Shown: in pieces, positions 24,622-35,265 of the stretch | How the letters are laid out: every line of letters begins with the position of its first letter | Numbering within the stretch: the first letter of the stretch is position 1 | NCBI GenBank assembly: GCA_029844215.1 | Contig: CM056721.1 | Span: 12,722,368-12,786,367 of the forward strand | Origin: Przewalskia tangutica | Taxonomy: Eukaryota > Streptophyta > Magnoliopsida > Solanales > Solanaceae | Direction of reading: 5' to 3' | DNA: 64,000 bases | The notes under the pieces: model-generated | What the model saw: only the letters and a program-made list of their open reading frames with translations | Told to the model about the DNA's origin: nothing | Database searches by the model: none | Program-made: the position numbers and the translations under genes

Positions 24622-24781
24622 GTTCTATGACAAGTTACTCTTTCCCATATTATATGACAACTTCAATTTTAAGACATGTAAAACATTCCTAAATATGCAC
24701 TTCAAACAATTCTGAGAACAAGAACAGTAATCATACATTACTCGGTTCACCAATTTCAATAATTTAATTACTTTATAATGT

Positions 24782-24796
24782 CCCCCCCCCCCCCCC
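24782..24796. repeat. Poly-C homopolymer
   Basis: A run of 15 cytosines in an AT-rich spacer; its length may be unreliable in assembly. Confidence 0.8.
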
Positions 24797-25320
24797 GTTA
24801 AACGAATTCCAGTATCTACACAGATGTTTAATTCTAATTTGTAACACTTCAAGCTTCATTTAAAAAGTCAAATAATGATTTCTTGATATGAGATATGTGT
24901 CTAATATTTCTAAAGGAAAATGTTCAAAATCTTCACTGGTACTTTGCGAAAAAGTCTAATTTCAAAGTTGGCTCATCCATGTCCGTGCCATTACAATTTT
25001 GGCTCGCAATTTACTCGCTAACAGCGATCGAGGTCATGACTCATGGTTGAACCAAACTTTTAACCACATAAGCCAAATTTGAACCTTGATAATACTCAAA
25101 AAGAAAACATTGGTATTCAAGTTAGTAGTTTTCTTGGGGAAGAAAACATAAATGGACAATATTTACAAAATTGTAGCAGTATTACTTTATTAACATTTCG
25201 TAACAATTGCATTTCATAAGACAATCCCTGCTCTAAAAGTTTAGGGAATGCTATGCAAATTTCACGGTCAACTCAACAAATGGTTTTCCTTCATGCCTGT
25301 TATGACTATGGACCTCTCTA

Positions 25321-25807
25321 GGGCGGTAAAATTAGCTTATTGAAATATGACCCGCCTAATTCGTTTAAATTGAATAGGTGAATAACCTGTCCATTTTAGT
25401 ACATAACTCATTCTATTTTGACCCGTCTAATTCAACGTATATATTTAAAAGTCGGGTTGATTTGGCAAAGTATGTAGCACAATTAATCCATAGGAAATTT
25501 TGTTAAAATATTTAAATAAAAAAGCTATTTTAGCTTTGGATACGTTATATATAAAGTTATTATAATAAAAAAAAGAAAAAGAATTATTACTTATGTTTGG
25601 TAATTAAAGAAATTATAAGAAAAAAAGTAAATAATTAAAATTTGCGAAGAGCTGGGCGAATTGGATTATGACTCATCTTTTAGTACATTCTGACCCAACA
25701 CATTTCAGCCCAAATAACTTTTAGGCAAATTAAACAATGACTATTTATTGGTTAATCAATTTTAATCCACCCAAATTCAGAATAGAGCATCCATTTGCCA
25801 CTCGTAC
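25321..25807. mobile_element. Candidate hAT/Mutator-like MITE
   Basis: The nine-base direct repeat acctctcta flanks the segment (25312-25320 and 25808-25816). The ends are weakly inverted (gggcggtaaaa against gagtggcaaat on the other strand). The interior has repeated 'gacccgcctaattc/gacccgtctaattc' words and no coding region. The edges are approximate because the repeats can be assigned inside or outside the element. Confidence 0.5.
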
Positions 25808-27060
25808 ACCTCTCTAAATTCATGTACACTGCCAAAATTACATAAGTAACTTCTTTTTCTATCTCTTCCAGCTATTATATTAGGTGAAACAGCATACTTA
25901 ATAAGATACCAGTCACCAAGTGCCAATACTAGATCTATATCCGAAGAACTTTTCAGGCTAATCTCAAGATTAATGTAGCTATATATATGGATACAACCAG
26001 GAAAATCTACTGATTCTTATTATTATGTGCACAAATATTTCTTTACCATCTTTTCAATTACACTTACCAATTTGAATATACCATATACGTTTTTAGTATT
26101 TTGCCTCTAGAAACAAAACTAGCGTGAAAAAGTGGTAACACATGCTTAAGAAGAAAACTACAAATACGAAATATGAGGAGTAGTGAAGATGACTTTGAAT
26201 ATGTATATAAAAGCAAAGTTAAAGAATTTGTACTTCTAGGAGCTAGAGGAAATGGATAGGGCATGAAATTGAAGATTAGAGCACCTTTTATTGATATAAG
26301 GTAAGTTTTTAGGTGAGAGAATTAGATTAAACCCTAAGAAGATGAAATAACCTTTTCCTTAGAGAGATTACAATTAGAGAGATTACAATAACTTAAAATT
26401 AAAACTTGTACCCTAACTAAGAATTACCCAAACCCTGACAAAGATACCACATTATTTTGACCACTGCTCCTGATGATCACTTGTGATACAACTAGTAAAA
26501 TCAAAATATCAGTAGATATATAGAACTATATATAATATCTATATGTGCAGTTCAGTGATGAAATGACTTGAAGGGGTTATTGGCTTGATAGTGATCTTTG
26601 TAGTTTGCATCTGCTTGATTAATTGAATTCCATTCCCACAATCTGTCTGTAAAAGACTGAAGAGATCCTTGGGGCATTGTGGCTGTTATGGTGCTAATTG
26701 TGGCTATTGCAATAAGAATGGAGGAAATTGTTGGGCTGCAACAACAGGATGATTAATGGGATTATGAAAATGGTGCTGATTATGAAACGCAACGGCCTGC
26801 TCTAAGTTGATTAGTTTATGGAGATCATCCACTATAACACCACTAGTATTTGTTGATGATATCAATGAAGTGAAAGGCGTCAAGGTGGATGTTGTGAGTG
26901 ATGAAGTGACCGCGCCCCCCATGGGGTCTAACACGGTGTTAGTGTAAGAATTTGAGCCCGAGTGATGTAGCAACATGCTGGTGATGATGATGAAGATCAG
27001 TGCTAGCACTGCTTGCACTTGTTTCAGTACTTAATTTTTCGTCAATTTGTTGGAAGTATT

Positions 27061-27251
27061 TATTAGAATATTCTAGAATTCTAGAAGTAATACCATTAAT
27101 TATAGAAATATTGTGTAGTATCTTGTATTAATGTAAGTAGTTTAATGTATAGAAATATTTTTAGGATTATTCTATATTCTTCCTAGTTAGTGTAAAGATG
27201 TATATATTCTTACCTAATGGAATGAAGTCTTTTGAGGAAAATATTCTATCA
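27061..27251 (+). repeat. Copia-2 5' LTR (191 bases)
   Basis: Nearly identical to the 3' LTR except that it lacks a short duplicated gaatattctaga at the start and a ~15-base 'tagtatctcatcttatat' stretch. The high identity suggests recent insertion by LTR standards, at odds with the decayed interior. Confidence 0.9.
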
Positions 27252-27488
27252 TGGTATCAAGAGCTTAGGAAAAGATTCATCTTCCTAAACACCGAAATTG
27301 TTTTTTTCTTTTTTGTTTTCTCTTTTTCGAAATTTCGTTCTCCTCCACATCGAAATTTTTGATTTTCCTGTTCATCGTGTTTTGTTTTTTCATCCAACTA
27401 TTATCAACATGTCTGAATCCAAATCGTTCTATCACCCAGCCCTCACAGTTTCCAATATCAAAACTCATGTTCCCATAACTTTACAAAT

Positions 27489-28823
27489 GGAGAATGTGCA
27501 TTATCGCTCGGGCGGAACTTTTAAAATATGTTGTCGTTCACGTGGTTCTTCACCACATCATCTCCCTAAAAAGACAAAGAAAAAGTTTTGACAACGGATG
27601 AAGACAAAGAATTGGATGTCCTAGATGCCATCGTTTGGTTGGATATATTCAACAATATCCACTGATTTGTTGACACGATCATGGAAACAGATTCTAAGGC
27701 AATTGATGCTTGAATCGATTACGGACATTTTTATGATAATGAAAATTCCCGCAGCTTGCTTCTGGAGCAAGAATTCTCCATGTTGATATGGAGGATTTTC
27801 CTAATGCGTCTTATTGTCAACACCTCAAAGTGTTGGCGATCAATTAAAATGTTGGTTCCTGCCTCCACAACCGTTTGTTCTACAACTTGTCACGGACGAC
27901 AGAGGCATATAATGGAGTTGCCACCGTTATCCGTCAAAGTAACCCACTCGTTATTCTACAAAGCAAGATCTATGTTAATCCTGAAACAAGGTCTTTTCCA
28001 AAAAGGTTGCTAACACAACCGACTCGGCGTACATGGTCACTAATGATGGAAATAACCAGGGTCAAAAAGGACGGCATGGAAATAAAAAAGATGGAAACCG
28101 CAACAAAAACGGGAATCATCGTAATTCCGGCAGCGGTGGGAATTCCATGGCTCGGCGGCATGGCGGCTCATGCGATGGCGCGGCGGCAGCGATAGTGGGC
28201 ACCGCCACAATGGACTTGGCTGACCCCTTGTCCTACCACAAATCGGGCATGCCCAATTTCCACAAAAGAAATCACCCACACCAAAGAAGACTTGCCGGCC
28301 AAAGGCCAGTGAGCAAAGAATAAGTTTTGGGAGTTGTTAGCCAGCGATGGGCAAGAATGGAAGCGGCAGGCCACCCAAAGATGGGCAAAGTGGAGCAAAG
28401 AAGAGGCCAGCCAAAGATGGGCGGGAGGCAGCAATGATGGGCCAGGTTTTGGGCCTCGGGCGTGGAACGAGGCCCACTCAACGATGGGCGATCGGCGGAA
28501 ATGAACATGCCATGCACGCCGGGTTGAATCCACTGCACACGAATTGGTATATGGACTCAGTAACGTCACATATGACGTCATCCCAAGGTAATCTCACGTC
28601 CTATTTTAATTTGAGCAAATCAAATGGTATAACTGTCGAAAATGGTCATTCCATTCCAATAGAAGGTTATGGTTCCACTAAATTGTCCAAACCAAATCCA
28701 CCATTAGCCTTGAAAAATGTTATTCATGCACCACAATTAATCAAAAACCTAATCTCCGTTCGAAAGTTTACTTCAGATAACTGGGTTACCGTAGCTTTTG
28801 ATCCTTTTGGTTTTACTGTGTGA
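27489..28823 (+). pseudogene. Copia-2 gag and protease remnants
   Basis: A gag start resembling MENVHYRS...FKICCR (compare Copia-4's MEKGQYSSWANLFKIHCR) is followed by short disconnected frames. A Gly/Asn-rich zone (NNQGQKGRHGNKKDGNRNKNG) is typical of gag ends. At about 28545 the protease motif WYMDSVTSHMTSSQGN has V replacing the catalytic-loop G. The 28330-28490 part carries repeated gatgggc words and no gag similarity. Confidence 0.75.
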
Positions 28824-29021
28824 TTTTCGCATGCGGCACGCTAATGAGATGTGATAGCCAGGAGAACTTTATCCGTTACTTCACTACTACAACCTGACAA
28901 GAAACATTTTAATTTTCTGCTTTTAGTTCCAATTTATGGCATGAACGCAGACATCCGGAGAGTCTGCTTTAAACTCTCTCAAACGCAATAATTCAATTTC
29001 ATGTACACGAACTCTTAATAA

Positions 29022-29771
29022 GTGTCGTCGTGTCCTTTGGGTAAGCATATTCAACTACCTCAGTCTTCTTCTAATTGCACCTATTTGCCATTTGAGACTA
29101 TACATTGTGATATTTGGACATCCCCAGTTTTGAGCTCTTCAGGGCATCGATATTATTTGCTTGTTTTAGATGATTACTCTAAATTCTTGTGGACATTTCC
29201 CATATCAAAAAAATCACAAGTGTTTTCTACATTCCTTAGTTTTAGAGCTTTCATCCAAAAACAATTTGAAAGGGATATCAAAAACATCCAATGTGATAAC
29301 GGGCGGGAGTTTGATAATAGACAATTCTGGGATTTTTGCAAAACAAATGGTTTGAATTTTCGTTTTTCATGCCCCCACACATCTTCTCAGAATGGACAGG
29401 CGGAACGCAAAATACGAACCATAAATAATATTGTCAGGACAGCCCTTGCTCATGCCTCACTTCCCCCTAACTTTTGGCATCATGCACTTCAGGTGGCTAC
29501 TTATTTGTTGAATATACTACCAAACAAACATACATCAAACCAAACACCCCTTCAATTACTATACCTTCGAAAACCGACATACTCTCATCTCCGGGTTTTT
29601 TGGTGCTTGTGTTTTCCATTATTTTCATCCACCACCATCCATAAATTACAACCGAGATCTACTCCTTGCATTTTTTTGGGATACCCATCCCATCATCGGG
29701 GATACAAATGTTATGACCTATCCTCCAATAGAATTTTTATTAGTCGTCGTGTTATATTTGATGAAACTTAA
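29022..29771 (+). pseudogene. Copia-2 integrase
   Basis: Open for 249 codons, the best-preserved piece of this element: FETIHCDIWTSPV, LVLDDYSKFLWTFP, IQCDNGREFDN, SSQNGQAERKIRTINN with the catalytic Asp, Asp and Glu all in place, then HALQVATYLLNILP and GYPSHHRGYKC. The N-terminal HHCC module upstream is mostly destroyed. Confidence 0.9.
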
Positions 29772-30189
29772 TTCCCATTTAGAAAAATCAATGAGTCACA
29801 ATCTCCCACTTATGAGTTTTTGGATGCTGGAATACACCCAATTTTTACCCAATCATTGTCTCATAGGTCGGTCACTGCTACTGCAAATGGACAAAATTCT
29901 CTTAATCCATTACCCGTGTCCTTACCAAATGGTGCCCAACCCATCGCCCCGATATCGGTACACATTCGCCTCGTGGCTTTGACACCTACCCTTAATGCAA
30001 CTCAAGCCCCGATCCACCCCCACTTTACAAATACCACATTTGGCGATGGCCCACCCATCGCCCGACAACACGCCCAACACCCGTAGTCAACATGGTATTG
30101 TCAAACCCAACACTAAATACACTTTCACACCTAAATTTCCAAATCACCATTACCATGTAACCGTATGTCCGCCTGAAAGACCCAAATTG

Positions 30190-30849
30190 GAAAATGGCCA
30201 TGGATGATGAATATCAAGCTCTTATTAAAAATAGATACATGGATTTAGTGCCTGCCCATCTAATGCTAACATCATTCGGTCTATGTGGATTTTTACTCAT
30301 AAAGAAAAATCTGATGGTGCATGTAAACAGTCTTGTAGGTGATGGGAAGACGCAGCAGGTTGGCATCGATTGTGGAGAGACATTCAGTCCAGTAGTCAAA
30401 CCAGCTACTATCGAAAGGCTGCTCACTTTCTCTCTCCGGAGGATGGTCACCCACGATTGGATGTTAAAAATGCATTTCCACGGTCACCTAAATGATCGCT
30501 TATACGCACCAACCATCGGTACAGATCCAAAATATCCCAATCATGTATGCCGCTAAACAAGTCTTTGTATGGTCTCAAACAAGCACCTGTGGGCACGTAT
30601 CGGCTTTGCGATTTTGTATCACAGATGGGTTTTCACACCGGTCCGATAATTCCCTTTTATCTATCATCGGGTAATCATACGGCTTATCTTCTATCAGATG
30701 TGGATGATATTATTCCGGCCTTCCTCGTAATCTCTTCGCAGAATATCATGTCTCGACTTGGTTCGCAATACATGAAGGATCTTGGTCTTTTGCACTTCTT
30801 TGTAGGAATTGATGTGACAAGACATACAGGCTCTTTCTTTCTCTCGTAA
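30190..30849 (+). pseudogene. Copia-2 reverse transcriptase remnant
   Basis: Fragments such as QQVGIDCGETFSPVVKPATIERLL, LNKSLYGLKQAPVGTYRLCDF and LSDVDDI (for YVDDI) lie in different frames, separated by frameshifts and small deletions, then HFFVGIDVTRHTGSFFLS. Non-functional. Confidence 0.85.
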
Positions 30850-30855
30850 GTATGA

Positions 30856-31350
30856 TCGAGAACCCCAGCCAGCCCCCCTCCCCAGCCTGCCCACCCAGAC
30901 ATGAGAAATTGTTGCCAGAAATATAAAATTGAAATTGATCAAACTATATTGCTTTATACTTTACGCTTTGCGCTTTTTTTTTTTTTTTTTTTTTTTTTTT
31001 CGATGATTTCGCCAAACTGCATTAGCAGTTTGATTCGTCCGATTTCCAAAACGTCCATCTTGCCCCTTTCTCCCCTTCTTTTCGTTCACATTTTCCATTT
31101 TTCCCATTTTCAAATCTAAATATCTCGCGATGTACAATAATTTTCAACGTAAAAATTTCGTGGCACTGCGTCACACGCCACAATTTTATTATGCAAAAAA
31201 ATTTTAAAAAAAAATATTCCGGTCTATTTCGGGTCCGATCAAATCGATTTTTTTTCGACGACCGACCGAAAAACCGATCCTTGATTTTGACGAGATCGCG
31301 AACGGCCGAATGGCCTCTTGCAAACCCTCGCAACACCGGTGGATACAAAG
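30856..31350 (-). mobile_element. Degenerate GGTCCG-type foldback element inside Copia-2
   Basis: Between RT and RNase H lies ~0.5 kb unlike Copia. The part 31022-31190 is related, on the opposite strand, to 56590-56760: both share 'aacgtccgtcttgcccct', 'aaatctaaatatctcgcgatgtaca' in shortened or mutated form, and a T or A homopolymer. The right side has cggtc/gatcg words like the termini of that element. Edges are approximate. Confidence 0.6.
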
Positions 31351-31439
31351 TCCAAATTAAGTGCTATCTCTAGCAAACCTTTTCTTGATCCAACATTGTA
31401 CTGCTAGCTTCAGCAAGCGTTGCAATATCTCACCTTACT

Positions 31440-32040
31440 GCACTGCATATAACCTACGCCGCAACAAGTATGCCTATTCACGATAATCCATGGAAGAACA
31501 TACGCAGCACTCAAACGGATCAGACGCTACATTAAGGGCACTCGTGAATATGGATTACATCTTTACCCATCTTGCGATCTCCAAACTTGTCACTTATACT
31601 GACGCAGATCGGCAGATCGTCGGACACGCACGCCCACATCCGGGTATTGTGTATTCCTCGGTGATAATTTAGTTTCATGGTCTTCCAACGGCAACCCACG
31701 ATGATCGCGCCCAAGCCAAGTCGAATCAGTGTCGCCAATGTTGTATCGATTACGCCGATTCTAATCTTTTACCGGAGCTTCATCCAAATTCAAAGCTACT
31801 ATAGTCTACTGTGACAACATTAATGCAATATATCTTTCTGGAAATCCAATACATCATCAGCGCACTAAACATATAGAGTTGGATATCCATTTTGTCCGTG
31901 AAAAAGTGGCACGCGGACAGGTGCGAGTACTTCATGTCCCAACGCGTCATCAAATCGTCGATATCTTCACGAAAGGGCTTCCGCTGATTTTATTTGAAGA
32001 ATTTCGCCTCAAAGATTCGGCGTCCTCCAGCTTCAACTGA
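31440..32040 (+). pseudogene. Copia-2 RNase H remnant
   Basis: In shifting frames: AALKRIRRYIKGTREYGLHL, GDNLVSWSS, and the end HQRTKHIELDIHFVREKVARGQV followed by HQIVDIFTKGLP, the standard Copia C-terminus immediately before the polypurine tract. Confidence 0.85.
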
Positions 32041-32047
32041 GGGGGAG

Positions 32048-32265
32048 TATTAGAATATTCTAGAATAGAATATTCTAGAAGTAATACCATTAATTATAGA
32101 AATATTGTGTAGTATCTTGTATTAATGTAGTATCTCATCTTATATGGTAAGTAGTTTAATGTATAGGAATATTTTTAGGATTATTCTATATTCTTCCTAG
32201 TTAGTGTAAAGATGTATATATTCTTACCTAATGGAATGAAGTCTTTTGAGGAAAATATTCTATCA
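32048..32265 (+). repeat. Copia-2 3' LTR (218 bases)
   Basis: Starts TATTAGAATATTC after gagggggag and ends ATTCTATCA against the target duplication GTATT. Confidence 0.92.
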
Positions 32266-33486
32266 GTATTGTCCTATGTATAACGGAGAGATTAATGAAT
32301 CTTGTTGAACTACTTGTTGTTTCTTGATTGAAGTTGTTCCTTTTGAAGAAGAAGAAGATGATGCCCCGGCTGTTAGAAGTGATCGTGGGAGAGATGGATG
32401 GTCTTCAACTCCAGCTCTTTTATAGACACGGCAAAGTGAAATTTCTGCCTGAAAAACAAAGAAAAGATGTACTATATTCATTCGGTAACTTAACTTACAC
32501 AATAATCAGAATTTGATCTCATGTGCTTTGTGAATTTAAAGAAAGAGGAGGTCAATGAAATGAATTCTCATTTATAGCTTAACTTCATGCATATTAATTG
32601 GCACTAGGTTTTTGTGAGTACAATTCAATCAATTGTAACACATTTCTCTTCCCAATTTTCTTCCTCTTATATTGCCTTCTTTCATCTTTTCTTTATCATC
32701 TAAGTTAATTTCTGTTTCTAAGGATCTAGACCTTTGAATTAAACATGAGAATTCCAAGAGGAAATAAATAACTAGGTTTTCTAAAGAACCATTTAGAACT
32801 AACATATATTGATCTCTTAAGCTTCCCGCTTTGGAATAAATAGGAAGTTCAATAATCAAGCTTGATATGAACATATTTAACTATATTCTCTATAATAAAA
32901 AACACCAAAAATTGAAAGAATTTGTGAAGTGTCTCATATATATTTTAGAGCATGTCTTTTGAATTAATTACCTTTTGTAGGCGTTCAGTCTCATGGTGTG
33001 GAAGACGGTATTCATTCATAATCCAACAACTTCTTATGCCTTTAGGAGCCTTGCCGGAGTAGAAAACCAATGTTTTTTTCAGGCCAATTGACCGCGAATT
33101 TTCACTTCCAATCATTCTATAATAAAGATCTCCTTTAATGGTGTTGTTGTTTATGTTGTCATCTTGTTGTTGTTGGGATTGGCTCATGGTTGTAGGAAAT
33201 GGGACAATTGCCATAAAAATACTTAAGGGAATCCAACTCCCAAAAATGATAAGTATATCTTTAGGCTAAAAGTGAGGGAGTTTCTTCGTCCATTTATATT
33301 ACCTGGAGTTATATTGTACGATAATGCAAGTTGTGGACGGGAGATAGTTAGATAAATGAGTAACAGACAAACCCTTAAGTCAAAGTCTTATTAATTATAG
33401 TCCTCTCTTACTCTAGAGAGTACGAGAAGAAAACAATGGAGGCTCTTTTTTATTTTTAAATATTCTTTTTCGATTGGAATTTGGGG

Positions 33487-33681
33487 GCAGGGGCGGATCC
33501 ACTATAAGCGGGTGGTGCAGTTGCACCACCAAATTTCCAATTTTTTTTAAATACAAAATGACGTCATTTTGTTGTCAATAGCCACAAAACAACGTCGTTT
33601 TGTACTCTACCCGTTTTTTTTTTTTTTTGCGTAACTTTGTATGTCTGCACCATCAAAATGTTGTCTGAATCCGTCAACTGG
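33487..33681. mobile_element. Candidate small hAT MITE
   Basis: Left end CAGGGGCGGATCC, right end on the opposite strand CAGTTGACGGATTC, so the terminal repeats are inverted with gaps. Between them are a palindromic ggtggtgcagttgcaccacc, acgacgtcatttt-like words and a T run. The CAGGGGCGGA end is typical of plant hAT elements. It lies in the promoter-side region of the NAC remnant. Confidence 0.5.
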
Positions 33682-33699
33682 GTGGGGAGGAGTTAATAG

Positions 33700-35260
33700 A
33701 AAGATCTACATAGAACCAGAGAGCAGTAAATTAGTTCTATAGGAGCTTGGAAGTGGTGTGAATTTATGGAAATTAATGGAATAGCTCAAAACGGAGGGAA
33801 ACGAAAAAAAATCTTTTACAAAGGAACTTAACTTGTCTCTCGTTGGTGAGTGAAAGAAAAATTAGCGTGCTTATATATAGAAGAACTTTCTTGAACTCTT
33901 GAAAGAGAGTTTCCTCTCGTATTATCACTCAACTTGGCTTTGGACTTAGGAATTTCTAATTTACTCTCACAAGACTGAAAGAAAGAATGGCCATGGCTCT
34001 TCACAACAAAAAAATAAAAAACTTGGTTTTGGACAAATTATTTGATTGATTTATTTTTTTGGACCAAATTCATTTCATTAATATTTTATTAGTGTATTAT
34101 GACCGTTATAGTAATGATAATTTAATTTTCCTCCGTTTCATTTTTCCGTAATTTTTGTGATATATCTATTTTTTGTAAACAACCATTTTTCCACAAAAAA
34201 CCACCTGAAAGAGTTGCAACTCTTCAGTTGAACTCAATCTTTTGACTATAAATACATAGTCATTCCTTCAGATTTTATTTATGAAAATTCTGAAACACTC
34301 CTTTTTGCATATTACTTTAATCATCAAACAGTAAGTTCGAAGTGTGAATCGACCGATCTTTGATCTTTGAATTTGCTAAACACTAGTGTTTGAAGTACTT
34401 CTACATCAATGACGGTAATTCATTTTATCCTGAGAGGAAATAATTCTAAACCTTGAATATTAGGAGGGGACTAAGTTCCTTAAGAAAATACTGTAATTTC
34501 AATGAACTTGGATTAATTTATATTTTGTTTTCATTTATGTTTTTACTTAGTTCTTGTTTCCAAAATATATTTTCTAATACTGGAAAAAAACGACAGATGG
34601 CTTGTCACTTGAATAAATTTATTCAAAGACATCCCCTCAGGTTTAGCCTCAAAACAGTGATTTAAGATATTACGTTTACCTCCCTTATTTTTTGATTCTT
34701 TTATAACAATTTTGTTAATCTATTTATTTTTAATTGGAAAATAGTGTAATATGACTAATTTACCCTTCTAATATCTTTTTTTTTGTTTAATTAATCTTAT
34801 AATTATATTTTCTTATGTAATTCCTTTATAGTCCTGGAAGGAAATGTTCCTGATTTGTTTAATGAAAAAGTAAAACGATTACTCTTCAAATATTTATTTT
34901 TTATTTAAAGTGAAGCTCAGAAAAATAATAGACACATAAAACAACTATTATTCCCCAATTCAAGGCAGCTCATGATTTAAGACAATATTCTTTGTACTCG
35001 CAGATTAGTATTTTTCTGTAGAAAATAGTTTTTGTGTGCATCAAATCTAGAAAATTAAATTGCAATTTACACATACAAATTTCTTTATGTTGGATAATCT
35101 TAGCTCTTAGGAGCATCATATTATTTCACTTAGAAAAGTATATTATATTGAGCCGTGCTTTGCACGAGATTCCTTTACTAGTAGAAAGAGAAGCTCCGGA
35201 ATATATATTAATATAATAACTTGATCAATGTTCTTTATGCATCGTATATACTGTTATGAG
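33700..35260. other. Spacer with an unexplained TATA-bearing segment
   Basis: AT-rich. The part 34180-34480 has a ttgactataaatacata box followed by an mRNA-like leader, but no open frame of length or family resemblance follows. It could be a decayed LTR or promoter. Beyond 34680 I see nothing. Confidence 0.35.
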
Positions 35261-35265
35261 TTAAT

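Larger units (their letters stand above)
11473..24626 (+). mobile_element. Copia-1: Ty1/copia retrotransposon with three nested insertions
   Basis: The element proper runs 11478-24621 and is bounded by the target duplication GTTCT (11473-11477 and 24622-24626). The LTRs begin TGTTGAAGATATC and end TTATAACA. The primer binding site tggtatcaaagcc follows the 5' LTR at 11577. Coding order is gag, protease, integrase, reverse transcriptase, RNase H, i.e. Copia order. Insertions at 11598-14085, 14616-17602 and about 21825-24239 add ~7.9 kb; without them the element is about 5.2 kb. All reading frames have stops and it is not autonomous. Confidence 0.93.
27056..32270 (+). mobile_element. Copia-2 retrotransposon inserted in the NAC exon
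   Basis: The element 27061-32265 is flanked by the duplication GTATT (27056-27060, 32266-32270). The LTRs start TATTAGAATATTC (TA instead of TG) and end ATTCTATCA. The PBS tggtatcaagagct is at 27252; the polypurine tract actgagggggag directly precedes the 3' LTR. It is opposite in orientation to the NAC gene. Coding domains are present in Copia order but riddled with frameshifts. A foldback-type insertion lies at about 30856-31350. Confidence 0.92.
26552..33214 (-). pseudogene. NAC transcription factor remnant, split by Copia-2 (LOV1/ANAC035-like)
   Basis: Minus-strand pieces: 32972-33214 (start MAIVPFPTTMSQ), then after an intron 32266-32448, then after the Copia-2 insertion 27060 down to the stop at 26552. 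The first exon joins a plausible N-terminus directly to RMIGSENSRSIGLKKTLVFY, KAPKG and MNEYRLPHHETERL, so NAC subdomains A to C, needed for dimerisation and DNA contact, are absent. The next exon gives AEISLCRVYKRAGVEDHPSL. Past the insertion the frame continues (FQQIDEKLSTETS) but later shifts at least twice. The C-terminal MPQGSLQSFTDRLWEWNS survives in a third frame. It is non-functional as a DNA-binding factor; membership in the LOV1/ANAC035 group is from memory of that family. Confidence 0.85.

Noticed and set aside
26704..27018. Minus frame with a hydrophobic N-terminus, possible small secreted protein
   Set aside because: Its C-terminal part is the frameshifted NAC tail (TSSLTTSTLTPFTSLISS, VVDD-like words); the 'signal peptide' is out-of-frame NAC sequence.
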